A stretch of 64,000 nt of DNA from assembly GCA_964540535.1 (NCBI GenBank), contig CAZIMO010000002.1:217625-281624 (forward strand), read 5' to 3'. The stretch is from Fimenecus sp964540535. Lineage in GTDB: Bacteria > Bacillota > Clostridia > Oscillospirales > Acutalibacteraceae. Below, piece by piece: positions 50,063-58,987 of the stretch. Position 1 is the stretch's first letter, and every line of letters starts with the position of its first letter. A program made the translations under genes and the position numbers. Below the pieces are notes generated by a model. That model was not told the DNA's origin. It searched no databases and saw only the letters and a program-made list of their open reading frames with translations.

Positions 50063-50572
50063 TTATATCTCGATTTCAACTGCCCGTCCTGTTTCCAATG
50101 ACTTTTTTGAATCGAGAACTCTTTGGTTAGTTGAACCGCGGAATTTGCAGTTAAGTGATTTTTTTGCCAAAACAAATTTGCCGTCAATAAGAATATCGGT
50201 CTGTTCAAGCAAATGACGCCAACCATCATTATTCGCCATACCCTTATAAAGCTGTTCAAAAGTATAGCCCGTATAGGTTACAACATCAAGCCCTAAATCA
50301 TGAACCATTTTTGCCAAAACCGAAAAGCTTTCAGCCTGTTCAAACGGATCTCCGCCCGAAAAAGTGACTCCTTTAAGCAATTTATCCGCTTTTACTGCTT
50401 CAATTATTCGCTCCGCCGAGCTTTCATACCCGCCGTTCATATCGTGAGTTTCGGGGTTATGACAGCCCTCGCAGTTATGCTTACAGCCCTGTGCAAACAC
50501 AACAAAACGCCAGCCCGGTCCGTCAACAATAGATTCACGGATAACACCTGCAAGTCTTAAAGGCGCTGCCAT
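50063..50572 (-). CDS. nrdG: Anaerobic ribonucleotide reductase-activating protein
   Basis: 169 residues, small radical SAM enzyme. ESIVDGPGWRFVVFAQGC and CKHNCEGCHNPET give the CxxxCxxC cluster motif, and TFSGGDPFEQ the SAM-binding GGE-like site. Generates the glycyl radical on the class III reductase. Its ATG overlaps the stop of the 58-residue protein (TAATG). Confidence 0.96.
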   Translation of the reverse strand: MAAPLRLAGVIRESIVDGPGWRFVVFAQGCKHNCEGCHNPETHDMNGGYESSAERIIEAVKADKLLKGVTFSGGDPFEQAESFSVLAKMVHDLGLDVVTYTGYTFEQLYKGMANNDGWRHLLEQTDILIDGKFVLAKKSLNCKFRGSTNQRVLDSKKSLETGRAVEIEI

Positions 50573-50748
50573 TATACCTGCTCCATTTCTCCCTTGCCGG
50601 TGCCGATTGAATGCTTAACTCTGTCTTGTACCTCGGCATATTTAGCATCGTTAAATCTATCAAGAGTACCAACAAGGTATCCTGTAATTCTGCGAATTCT
50701 TTCAAAGCCTACGCCTTCGCCAACCATTACTGTTTCTTTTTTAGCCAT
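50572..50748 (-). CDS. Separate glycyl-radical C-terminal segment of class III reductase
   Basis: 58 residues with its own AAGGAG site. The sequence FERIRRITGYLVGTLDRFND followed by AEVQDRVKHS aligns with the extreme C-terminus of ordinary NrdD proteins (R-R-x-C-G-Y-L ... R-V-K-H), where the Gly of GY is the radical site; here Gly23. It lacks the NrdD body. It is encoded between nrdD and nrdG, overlapping nrdG, so all three are made together. It may supply the radical loop in trans to NrdD, as the autonomous YfiD/GrcA unit does for damaged pyruvate formate-lyase. Never seen tested here; inference. Confidence 0.85.
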   Translation of the reverse strand: MAKKETVMVGEGVGFERIRRITGYLVGTLDRFNDAKYAEVQDRVKHSIGTGKGEMEQV

Positions 50749-50786
50749 TATTTTTCTCTCCTTAAATATAATTTCAATAATCAGTT

Positions 50787-53102
50787 TTATTCTACCGGAT
50801 GTGACACTTTATCTGCTTCTTCAAGCTCGTTTACGTCACAGCAGTGAACATCTTTTTTGTAGCCGTTGAGCTTTTTGAGAACCTCAATGTCAACACCTTC
50901 GCCCTCACGGCGTCCGCAACGTGGACAAACATCGCCGATAATTCCTGTGTAACCGCAAACAGGGTCACGGTCAACGGGGTGGTTGATTGAGCCATAGCCG
51001 ATGCCTGCGTCATACATACAGCGAACTACCGCTTCAAATGCGTCAAGGTTCTGTGTGGGGTCGCCGTCCATTTCGATATATGAAATATGACCGCCGTTTG
51101 TAAGCGCATGATAAGGCGCTTCAAGTCTGATTTTATCAAATGCAGAAATCGGATAATAAACAGGCACATGGAATGAGTTTGTGTAATACTTTCTGTCGGT
51201 AACACCCTCAATTACGCCGTAACGCTCTCTGTCCATTGCAACAAATCTTCCCGAAAGTCCTTCGGCGGGAGTTGCGATAAGTGAGAAGTTCATACCCGTT
51301 GCATGGCTTGCTTCATCTGTACGCTGACGCATATGATGAATAATTTCAAGACCCAGATTCTGAGATTCTTTTGATTCGCCGTGATGCTTGCCTGTAAGAG
51401 ATTTAAGTGTTTCGGCAAGACCGATAAAGCCTATTGTAAGAGTACCGTGCTTTAATACTTCACGAACTTCGTCGTCAATACCGAGCTTTTCAGAATCAAG
51501 CCAAATGCCCTGACCCATAAGGAAAGGATAGTTGCGAACTCTTCTCTTTGCCTGGATTTCAAAACGCTCAAGAAGCTGTGCGATTACAAGATCGATTTTT
51601 CTGTCAAGCTCTTCAAAGAAGTAATCAAGATTACCGTGAGCCTTAATAGCAATTCTCGGAAGATTGATAGATGTGAATGAAAGATTTCCTCTGCCGCCTG
51701 TTACACTGCGTGTTTTATCATAGTTATTTGCCATAACACGGGTACGGCAGCCCATATATGCAACCTCTGTATTGGGGTCGCCTTCAACATAGTTTTCTTT
51801 ATTGAAAGGTGCGTCCATAAATGAGAAATTGGGGAAAAGACGGAGCGCTGATACACGGCATGCAAGCTTGAACAAATCGTAGTTTACATCGCCCGGGTTA
51901 TAGTTTACGCCGGCCTTGACCTTGAAGATATGAATTGGGAATACGGGAGTTTCGCCGTTACCCAAACCTGCTTCGGTAGCAAGAAGAACATTCTTAACTA
52001 CCATTCTGCCCTCTGGAGTTGTATCTGTACCGTAGTTGATTGATGAGAAAGGAATTTGAGCGCCTGCGCGTGAGTGCATTGTATTAAGGTTATGTACAAG
52101 AGCTTCCATAGCCTGATATGTTGCGCGGTCTGTTTCCTGAACTGCCTTATCAGTTGCAAAATTCTGAATTTTCTCAACATCTGCCGATGTGATACCTAAT
52201 TTCTTAACAAGAGCCTCTGCTTCATACTTCTGATAATCGTTATCGTTTGCAAGGCAGGGGATTAAGCCGTGCTCATTTTCAATTTCAGCACAAACAGCTT
52301 TAGCTTCATCTTTTGCATTGTCAACGCCGTGAAGAAGCTCAAGAGCTTTAGCAACATTTTCGATATATTTTTTCTTGTATGTCTTTTTAACACCCGGAGC
52401 CATTCCGTAATCAAAGTTAGGAATACTCTGACCGCCGTGCTGATCGTTTTGGTTTGACTGAATTGCGATACAAGCAAGAGCTGAATAGCTTGCAATATCG
52501 TTAGGCTCGCGAAGGAAACCGTGACCTGTTGAGAATCCGTCTTTAAAGAGCTTAACAAGGTCAATCTGACAGCAGGTAGTTGTAAGGGTTAAGAAATCCA
52601 TATCGTGAATATGAATGTCGCCCTCTTGATGCGCCTTTGCGTGTTCGGGTTTCAAAATGTGAAGCACATTGAACTGCTTTGCGCCCTCTGAACCGTATTT
52701 AAGCATTGTACCCATTGATGTATCGCCGTCGATATTGGCATTTTCACGCTTAACATCGTTATCCTTTGCAGAAACGAAAGTCAAGTCCTCATATGTTTTC
52801 ATAAGGCGTGTATTCATTTCACGGACGCGAGAACGTTCTGCTCTGTAAAGAATATATTTCTTTGCGGTTCTTGCATGACCTGTTTCAATAAGTGTTTTTT
52901 CAACATAGTCCTGAATTTGCTCAACTGTGGGAATTTGAATGCCGTCACGCTCAATATATTGTATTGCCAGTTTTGCAACATCCATAGCCTCGTCAAAGTC
53001 TCTTCCGCCGGTAGCCTTTGCTGCTTGATAAACAGCGTTGGCGATTTTTTCAATAGAAAAATCAACCTCGCGGCCGTCGCGTTTTACAATCTTTTCAATC
53101 AT
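50787..53102 (-). CDS. nrdD: Anaerobic ribonucleoside-triphosphate reductase, large protein
   Basis: 771 residues. N-terminal ATP-cone (VKRDGREVDFSIEKIANAVY), catalytic barrel with HIHDMDFLTLTTTCCQIDLV and NFSFMDAPFNKENYVEGD, and the zinc-site region CGYTGIIGDVCPRCGRREG near the C-terminus. In ordinary NrdD this site is followed by the glycyl-radical segment ending R-V-K-H. Here it is followed by VDIEVLKKLNGYKKDVHCC and an acidic tail, with Gly747 at the aligned position but none of the flanking conserved residues. Makes dNTPs without oxygen. GGAGGA precedes the ATG. Confidence 0.95.
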   Translation of the reverse strand: MIEKIVKRDGREVDFSIEKIANAVYQAAKATGGRDFDEAMDVAKLAIQYIERDGIQIPTVEQIQDYVEKTLIETGHARTAKKYILYRAERSRVREMNTRLMKTYEDLTFVSAKDNDVKRENANIDGDTSMGTMLKYGSEGAKQFNVLHILKPEHAKAHQEGDIHIHDMDFLTLTTTCCQIDLVKLFKDGFSTGHGFLREPNDIASYSALACIAIQSNQNDQHGGQSIPNFDYGMAPGVKKTYKKKYIENVAKALELLHGVDNAKDEAKAVCAEIENEHGLIPCLANDNDYQKYEAEALVKKLGITSADVEKIQNFATDKAVQETDRATYQAMEALVHNLNTMHSRAGAQIPFSSINYGTDTTPEGRMVVKNVLLATEAGLGNGETPVFPIHIFKVKAGVNYNPGDVNYDLFKLACRVSALRLFPNFSFMDAPFNKENYVEGDPNTEVAYMGCRTRVMANNYDKTRSVTGGRGNLSFTSINLPRIAIKAHGNLDYFFEELDRKIDLVIAQLLERFEIQAKRRVRNYPFLMGQGIWLDSEKLGIDDEVREVLKHGTLTIGFIGLAETLKSLTGKHHGESKESQNLGLEIIHHMRQRTDEASHATGMNFSLIATPAEGLSGRFVAMDRERYGVIEGVTDRKYYTNSFHVPVYYPISAFDKIRLEAPYHALTNGGHISYIEMDGDPTQNLDAFEAVVRCMYDAGIGYGSINHPVDRDPVCGYTGIIGDVCPRCGRREGEGVDIEVLKKLNGYKKDVHCCDVNELEEADKVSHPVE

Positions 53103-53141
53103 TTTGTGCGTCCTCCGTTTTGTGTTTCATTTATTTACTAC

Positions 53142-53216
53142 ACGCAATATCTTGTGTTTGTGAATTCAGCAAGTATCATTTTATAGTATATTGCCGTTTA
53201 TGTCAATATATAGTGT
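53142..53216 (-). promoter_or_regulatory. nrdD promoter with two NrdR-like boxes
   Basis: Minus strand TTGACA (53201-53206), 17-bp spacer, TAAAAT (53178-53183). Plus-strand TGTCAATATATAGTGT (53201-53216) overlaps the -35 and ACGCAATATCTTGTGT (53142-53157) lies in the early transcribed region; both fit the NrdR box acaCwATATwTwGtGt with 2-3 mismatches. Spacing is about 59 bp between centres, larger than the usual 31-32. NrdR is encoded at 59565. The stretch 53217-53360 beyond shows no gene. Confidence 0.75.
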
Positions 53217-53360
53217 TATAAAATATTAGCCAAAAAAAGCGGTAAATTTTTAGATGATTTTTCCTTTTTTGCTCTGAAGCCTTGAAAACACGCGGTTTTG
53301 GGGTTCGTTAAATTGCATAAGTTTAAAAATAACTAAAAAATTCATCTTGTATAAAAATTT

Positions 53361-53388
53361 GGCTGACCACAATATATTGTGGTCAGCC
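53361..53388 (-). terminator. Terminator of potABCD operon
   Basis: GGCTGACCACAATA/TATTGTGGTCAGCC, a perfect 28-bp palindrome; leftward tail AAATTTTTAT. Confidence 0.85.
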
Positions 53389-53412
53389 TTTAACGCAGTA
53401 AACTGTGTAAAT

Positions 53413-54630
53413 TTACACATTATAATACTTATTCATACGGTTTTTCTTCAAAATATGAATAATCAGAATTGCAATTATAACTGCAATTACCGAGAAAAAT
53501 CCGATATACAGTCCGCCTGCATCATTTTCGCCCTTAACCTTCATCCAAAGGTTATTCATATACTGCAAGGTATCAGTAGGAAGATTATGAAACTCCTGCG
53601 CCCCTTTCAAGTTTTCGGGATAAACCGCTTCACTGTCTGCAAGAGAATAATCTTCATTCTCTATAACCGCAGTATTGGGAGTTGCATAATAGATGTATTC
53701 CGCATTGGCAAGGGCGATTTCAGGTTCCATCATAAAATTGATAAAAGCCTCTGCGCCCTTTTTATTCTGCGAACCCTTTGGAATGCACATTGCGTCATAG
53801 AATGTGTTTACGCCCTCCTCGGGGAATGCAAAGCCGAGATCGGGGTTATTATCAACCATAAGCTCGTAGTCGCCTGCATAATAAGTCGCAAGAGCATACT
53901 CGCCGCTTTCCATTTTATTGAAAATTTCATCCATTACATATTCGGGTTTAACGTTTTGACGCTGTTCAAGAAGATAATCGGCAGCTTTATCCCAATCAGA
54001 CATATCGGTTGTGTTGATATTCTGACCGAGGGCAAACTGTGCAACAGCAAAAGCGTCACGTGGATTATTGAACATAAGCACCTTGCCCTTGTACTGTTCA
54101 TCCCACAAAATTTTCCAGCTTGTCGGCTGTTCGCTTACCATATTCTTATTATAGATAAGAATAGTGGTTCCCACATTGTAAATAACCGCATAATCGCTGA
54201 TACCGTTTTCTACAAGATGTCCGTATTCTTCAGCGTTAAAATACTTTTCATAGTTGGGAATATTTGAATAATCTAACGGAAGAAGCATTTCTTCAGAAAG
54301 CATCCGCTCAATCATATAGTCAGAAGGGATTACAATATCATAGCTGACGCCGCCGCCCGAAAGCTTTGAATACATATTTTCGTTTGACTCAAAGGTGGTG
54401 TAATTCACCTTACAGCCTGTAACTCTTTCAAACTGAGTGATTACATCGACTTCTTCATCGTCAATATATTCGCCCCAATTGTACACATTAAGCGTTGTAC
54501 CCTGCAAACCGAGATTTTTGTAATATTCAAGGACTTCTGCCGAAAAGATTTCGTCAACGGCAGATGCAGGAATAACAAAAACCGAGCATAATATCAACAA
54601 AGTAATTATAAGAGAGATAAGCTTTTTCAT
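53413..54630 (-). CDS. potD: Spermidine/putrescine ABC transporter substrate-binding protein, membrane-anchored
   Basis: 405 residues. Signal peptide MKKLISLIITLLILCSVFVI with cleavage near PASAVD and no lipobox. TTLNVYNWGEYIDDEEVDVI, ERVTGCKVNYTTFESNENMY and MLPLDYSNIPNYE are typical of PotD/PotF, which bind spermidine or putrescine. Unusually the C-terminus adds a hydrophobic helix (YIGFFSVIAVIIAILIIHIL) and a basic tail, so the protein is probably anchored by this helix instead of a lipid. 3 nt after potC. Confidence 0.93.
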   Translation of the reverse strand: MKKLISLIITLLILCSVFVIPASAVDEIFSAEVLEYYKNLGLQGTTLNVYNWGEYIDDEEVDVITQFERVTGCKVNYTTFESNENMYSKLSGGGVSYDIVIPSDYMIERMLSEEMLLPLDYSNIPNYEKYFNAEEYGHLVENGISDYAVIYNVGTTILIYNKNMVSEQPTSWKILWDEQYKGKVLMFNNPRDAFAVAQFALGQNINTTDMSDWDKAADYLLEQRQNVKPEYVMDEIFNKMESGEYALATYYAGDYELMVDNNPDLGFAFPEEGVNTFYDAMCIPKGSQNKKGAEAFINFMMEPEIALANAEYIYYATPNTAVIENEDYSLADSEAVYPENLKGAQEFHNLPTDTLQYMNNLWMKVKGENDAGGLYIGFFSVIAVIIAILIIHILKKNRMNKYYNV

Positions 54631-54633
54631 CGG

Positions 54634-55455
54634 TTACCCCTCCTTTTTAGAACGCTGTTTTTTATCAGAGCGTGACTGCGCAATGTTCATAAGTATAAGA
54701 AGCACAAACATTGCGCCGAAAATAAGCGTTGAAAGCGCATACATATCGGGCTTTACCCTTTTCTTTGTCATTGAAAAAATGTGAATTGGCAATGTCTGAA
54801 AATCGGGTCCGTTTGTAAAATAACTAATTATAAAATCGTCAAGCGACAGGGTGAACGCCATAATCGCACCTGCAATAACGCCCGGAAGAATCGCAGGGAA
54901 AACCACTTTAAAGAAAGCCTTTAAGGGGTGACATCCCAAATCCTGCGCCGCCTCATAAATTCTGTTATCGGTTTGACGAAGCTTTGGCAGAATTGAGAGA
55001 ATAACATAGGGAAGCTGGAATGTAACATGGGCAATAAGCAGTGTCCAAAATCCCAAAACATTGCGTCTGTTGAACATTACTCCTGCGAAAACGAACAAAA
55101 GCATCATTGAAATACCTGTTACGATTTCGGGGTTCATCATAGGTATGTTTGTAACAGTCATTACAGAGGACTTAACATATTTATTTCTCATTGAATTAAG
55201 TCCGACTGCGGCGAGAGTACCGAGAGCCGTAGCGATTGCCGCTGAAGTAACCGCAAGAATTATTGTGTTTTTAAGAGCGTCCATTGTTACTTTATCGCGG
55301 AACAGATGCTCATACCATTGAAGCGAAAATCCGTTAAAAATATACGTGCTTTCTGACGAGTTAAACGAGAAAACTATCATAACAGCCATTGGCGCATAAA
55401 GAAAAATGAACACAAGGGCTATATAAAGCTTTGCTAAAGGAGATGTTTTTGTCAT
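54634..55455 (-). CDS. potC: Polyamine ABC transporter permease PotC
   Basis: 273 residues, six membrane helices. The EAA-type loop EAAQDLGCHPLKAFFKVVFP that contacts the ATPase is present. YLxxY-like features are those of PotC. Overlaps potB by 4 nt. Confidence 0.95.
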   Translation of the reverse strand: MTKTSPLAKLYIALVFIFLYAPMAVMIVFSFNSSESTYIFNGFSLQWYEHLFRDKVTMDALKNTIILAVTSAAIATALGTLAAVGLNSMRNKYVKSSVMTVTNIPMMNPEIVTGISMMLLFVFAGVMFNRRNVLGFWTLLIAHVTFQLPYVILSILPKLRQTDNRIYEAAQDLGCHPLKAFFKVVFPAILPGVIAGAIMAFTLSLDDFIISYFTNGPDFQTLPIHIFSMTKKRVKPDMYALSTLIFGAMFVLLILMNIAQSRSDKKQRSKKEG

Positions 55456-56279
55456 ATCAGCACACCTCCGTCATCATCACTGTCAGTAAAATAATTGAGT
55501 ACGCCCAGGCAAATCAAAATCATAACCATAAGCACAAGGGATAATGCCGCACCCACATTGTAATTATATGCGGTTTGGAACTGACCCTCAATAACATCGC
55601 CTATCAAGGTTATCTGACCGCCGCCGAGCTTTTGCGTAATATAGAATGTACTTACGCTTGGCACAAATACCATTGTAATACCGCTCGCTATTCCGGGAAT
55701 TGTAAGCGGAAAAATCACTTTTCTGAGGCAGTAGAATTTATTACAACCCAAATCCTGCGCCGCCTCAATAAGAGATTTATCCATTTTGGACATTGCGGTA
55801 TAAAGAGGTAAAATCATATAGGGCAAAAAGTTATAAACCATGCCGAGTATAACCGCACCGCTTGTATTGAGCATTTGCAGTGGTTCAATACCGAAAATGC
55901 CTAAAAGTCGGTTAATTACACCCGACTCACCCAAAATTGTAATCCACGAATAAGTACGGATAAGAAAACTCATCCACATAGGAAGCATTACAAGCATTGT
56001 TGCAACACTTTGGAATGAAGCTTTTGTCTGTGCCAGTGCATAGGCAAAGGGATATGCAATCAGCAGGCAAATTGCGGTTGCCACCGCGCCATAGCTGATT
56101 GAAAGAATAAATACCGTTGTATAATCGCCGATTTGCGTGATATTAGAAAAGGTAAATGCTCCCGAAGAATCGGTAAAGGCATAATATATAACCATTATAA
56201 GAGGTGCAACTATAAACAGCACCGACCAAAGCATATACGGAGCGTTCATAAGCTTTTGAACAAGAGATGACTTTCTCAT
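55452..56279 (-). CDS. potB: Polyamine ABC transporter permease PotB
   Basis: 275 residues, six membrane helices; EAA loop EAAQDLGCNKFYCLRKVIFP. Partners with PotC to form the channel of the polyamine importer. 17 nt after potA. Confidence 0.95.
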   Translation of the reverse strand: MRKSSLVQKLMNAPYMLWSVLFIVAPLIMVIYYAFTDSSGAFTFSNITQIGDYTTVFILSISYGAVATAICLLIAYPFAYALAQTKASFQSVATMLVMLPMWMSFLIRTYSWITILGESGVINRLLGIFGIEPLQMLNTSGAVILGMVYNFLPYMILPLYTAMSKMDKSLIEAAQDLGCNKFYCLRKVIFPLTIPGIASGITMVFVPSVSTFYITQKLGGGQITLIGDVIEGQFQTAYNYNVGAALSLVLMVMILICLGVLNYFTDSDDDGGVLI

Positions 56280-56296
56280 AACAGTATCACCTCTCC

Positions 56297-57406
56297 TTAT
56301 GCTTCAGAGAGTTCGTCGAACTCGTCGCTGAATGAGCTGTAATCGCCGTAAAGTCCGGAATATTCGGACTTTTTCATAATGTGCATTTCATCGGGATCGA
56401 TTGAAATACCTATTACATCGCCGACCTCGCTCTTTTCGGTTGTTTGAATCATCCATTTGAAATTGTCAATATCAACGATAATTTCATAATGAACACCTTT
56501 AAAAGTCACCGATGTAACCGTACCTTGAAGCATACCGTCTTGAGGAGATACAACATCAATATCCTCCGGTCTGATAACAACATCGACAGGCTCGTTATGC
56601 TTAAAGCCCTTGTCAACGCACTTGAATTTTATTCCGTTAAATTCAACAGTGAAATCCTCTTTCATTATTCCGTCAAGAATATTGCTTTCGCCGATGAAAT
56701 CTGCAACGAATGCGTTTTTAGGCTCGTTATATATGTCAATAGGCGTGCCGATTTGCTGAATTTCACCATTGTTCATAACAACGACGGTGTCAGACATTGA
56801 AAGAGCCTCTTCTTGGTCGTGCGTAACATAAATAAAGGTTATGCCCAATTTCTGCTGAATGTTTTTAAGTTCAACCTGCATATCCTTACGGAGTTTAAGG
56901 TCAAGAGCGCCGAGAGGCTCGTCAAGAAGCACGACGCGCGGATTAACTGCCAACGCGCGGGCAATGGCAACTCGTTGCTGCTGACCGCCGGAAAGAGAGT
57001 CGATTTTACGCGAGCCGAAGCCTTTAAGATTTACAAGATTAAGCATTTCACTTACTTTTTCTTGAATTGCAGCTTCTTTCCACTTTTTAAGGCGGAGTCC
57101 GAACGCGATGTTTTCATAAACATTCAAATGCGGAAAAAGCGCATAACGCTGAAAAATGGTGTTAACCTGTCGCTTATACGCAGGAACACCATTGATATTT
57201 TTTCCTTCGAAAATAACATCGCCGCTATCCTGCTGTAAAAAGCCTGCAATAATTCGCAGAGTAGTAGTTTTGCCGCAGCCCGACGGACCGAGCAGAGTCA
57301 GAAACTCACCGTCACGGATATAAAGGTTGATGTTATTAAGTATTTTTTGATTTTCAAAGCTTACGCTGATATTTTTGAGATCGATGATAATTGGATTATT
57401 TTTCAA
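56297..57406 (-). CDS. potA: Polyamine ABC transporter ATP-binding protein PotA
   Basis: 369 residues. Walker A GPSGCGKTT, Q-loop NTIFQRYALFPHLNVYEN, signature LSGGQQQRVAIARAL, Walker B VVLLDEPLGALD, H-loop VTHDQEEAL, then a C-terminal regulatory TOBE-like domain (VDVVIRPEDIDVVSPQDG). Drives spermidine/putrescine import. Start is TTG at 57406 with AAAGGGG upstream. Promoter and a UTR hairpin precede it. Confidence 0.96.
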   Translation of the reverse strand: MKNNPIIIDLKNISVSFENQKILNNINLYIRDGEFLTLLGPSGCGKTTTLRIIAGFLQQDSGDVIFEGKNINGVPAYKRQVNTIFQRYALFPHLNVYENIAFGLRLKKWKEAAIQEKVSEMLNLVNLKGFGSRKIDSLSGGQQQRVAIARALAVNPRVVLLDEPLGALDLKLRKDMQVELKNIQQKLGITFIYVTHDQEEALSMSDTVVVMNNGEIQQIGTPIDIYNEPKNAFVADFIGESNILDGIMKEDFTVEFNGIKFKCVDKGFKHNEPVDVVIRPEDIDVVSPQDGMLQGTVTSVTFKGVHYEIIVDIDNFKWMIQTTEKSEVGDVIGISIDPDEMHIMKKSEYSGLYGDYSSFSDEFDELSEA

Positions 57407-57446
57407 TTATGCAGCCCCTTTCCAACCGATAGATATAGTTGAGATT

Positions 57447-57523
57447 GAACGGCTCAAAAATTCAGAGCCGTTCCACCCTAATTGGTATAAAATAAATATA
57501 ATGAAAAATTTCAAAAATGTCAA
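57447..57523 (-). promoter_or_regulatory. potA promoter and 5' UTR hairpin
   Basis: Minus strand TTGACA (57518-57523), 17-bp spacer, TATATT (57495-57500). In the transcript GAACGGCTC-TGAATTTTT-GAGCCGTTC (57447-57473) forms a perfect 9-bp hairpin, with no T tract after it; it is more likely a stabilising or regulatory hairpin than a terminator. Confidence 0.75.
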
Positions 57524-57551
57524 TAATTTTTGACAAATTTTGATGAAAAAA

Positions 57552-58424
57552 TCAACCGAGAATTTCTGTCAATTTGTCTGGATTTCTTGTAGTTATGTTA
57601 TCAATAGACATTGTAAGAACTTTATGCATATCATATTCACTGTCAACAGTCCAAACCGACACCAACAAACCTCTCACACGGAAGGTTCTTGCTATATCGG
57701 AACTTAAACTTTTATAGTTAAAGTTTATACCGACAGCGCCCATATTTTCAACAGTTTCAGCAAGGGATTTTATATATTCGTCATCCGTATTTTTCTTTTC
57801 GTCTACATCTATATTGAGATAATACGGCACAATAGGACATCCGCTTTTTACTGCGGCAACATCTGCCATAGTAATTCCTGTAAAGAAGACCCGTTCTTTC
57901 AATCTATATCTTATTACAAGCTGATGAACCGCTTCCATATTGGCTACGCTTTTCATATCAAGATTTGCTTTGATATTTTTATTTTCGTCAAGGAATTTGA
58001 ATGCCTCTTCAAGGGTAACTTCATTGCCCTTTGGTTTATCGTGAGAAAGCACCGGAGTTCCGTCTTCGGTGAAAGTCACATCAAATTCAATTACATCAGC
58101 ACCGCTGTCAACGCCTGCCTGCATTGCTTCAATAGAATTATCTTTAGTATTCATACAGCCTGTGTGCGCGGTAACTGTAAAGCGTGGAAGAAGTCTTGCA
58201 GGATTTTCTTTATATTTTTTCAGATTTGCCGAACGAACTCCGAAATAAATTGAAGTACCCAAAACAGCCACGACAAGCACAAAAGATGTTGAAGCGATTA
58301 TAACCTGTTTTTTATTCTTTTTTATAGCACTTACAAGCTTTGAAGATTTAATTTTTTGAAATGCTTGCTGTATTTTGGATATATCAAATTTTATATTTTT
58401 GAAATCTGTTTTTGCTTTTTTCAT
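57552..58424 (-). CDS. Membrane-anchored glycerophosphodiester phosphodiesterase-like protein
   Basis: 290 residues from ATG 58424 (GGCGGAG upstream). N-terminal basic region and one helix (VIIASTSFVLVVAVLGTSIY), then a GDPD TIM barrel: VTAHTGCMNTKDNSIEAMQA, DVIEFDVTFTEDGTPVLSHD and a C-terminal VSVWTVDSEYDMH. In typical GDPDs the first motif is H-R-G and the second E-N-T; here the Arg is Thr and the Glu is Asp (TKDNS), although both His residues and the EFD motif remain. Hydrolysis of glycerophosphodiesters is the family role; activity may be altered. Confidence 0.85.
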   Translation of the reverse strand: MKKAKTDFKNIKFDISKIQQAFQKIKSSKLVSAIKKNKKQVIIASTSFVLVVAVLGTSIYFGVRSANLKKYKENPARLLPRFTVTAHTGCMNTKDNSIEAMQAGVDSGADVIEFDVTFTEDGTPVLSHDKPKGNEVTLEEAFKFLDENKNIKANLDMKSVANMEAVHQLVIRYRLKERVFFTGITMADVAAVKSGCPIVPYYLNIDVDEKKNTDDEYIKSLAETVENMGAVGINFNYKSLSSDIARTFRVRGLLVSVWTVDSEYDMHKVLTMSIDNITTRNPDKLTEILG

Positions 58425-58579
58425 ATATCTCTCCGCCTTTATCCCTTTCGGTAATATAAATTTATTATATTTTAATATTAAACGCTGCACAAATCAAGTT
58501 CTTATTGATTTATTTTTATTTTAGGTATATCATATTTAAGATGTTTTCAGAAAAACCGAACAAATTAAAGGAGTAAACT

Positions 58580-58987
58580 ATGAAAAAAGCAGTTAATTCA
58601 AAAGTTTTTATTTCTATTTTATCGCTTATGCTCGTTGCGGCTATGGCACTTTCATTTTCATCCTGCGGTAATAATGACAGTACATCAAATGCAGGAGAAA
58701 AATCATTTGTATTCAAGGTCGTTGATATTGACGGAACAGAAAAATCCTTTGACGTCACAACAAACGCAGCAACCGTAGGCGAAGCTCTTATTGAAGAAAA
58801 GCTGATTTCAGGCAGTGAAAGCGAATACGGTCTTATGGTAGACACAGTTAACGGCATTAAATACGATTATAACACTGACGGCTGTTATTGGGCATTCTAT
58901 ATAAACGGTGAATACGCTATGACGGGCGTTGATTCAACCGAAATTACAGACGGCACGGAATATTCCTTCGTTGCGACTAAAGCTTAA
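58580..58987 (+). CDS. DUF4430 lipoprotein
   Basis: 135 residues. Lipoprotein signal with lipobox FSSC (Cys29). The remainder is one DUF4430 domain (ATVGEALIEEKLISGSESEY, NTDGCYWAFYINGEYAMTGV, TDGTEYSFVATKA), related to the C-terminal part of transcobalamin and intrinsic factor. Translationally coupled to the ECF gene that follows (TAATG). AAAGGAG precedes the ATG. Confidence 0.85.
   Translation: MKKAVNSKVFISILSLMLVAAMALSFSSCGNNDSTSNAGEKSFVFKVVDIDGTEKSFDVTTNAATVGEALIEEKLISGSESEYGLMVDTVNGIKYDYNTDGCYWAFYINGEYAMTGVDSTEITDGTEYSFVATKA

Noticed and set aside
57420..57500. T-box riboswitch upstream of potA (AGGGTGGAAC next to a hairpin)
   Set aside because: The predicted leader is too short for stem I and the specifier loop, and no terminator/antiterminator pair follows.
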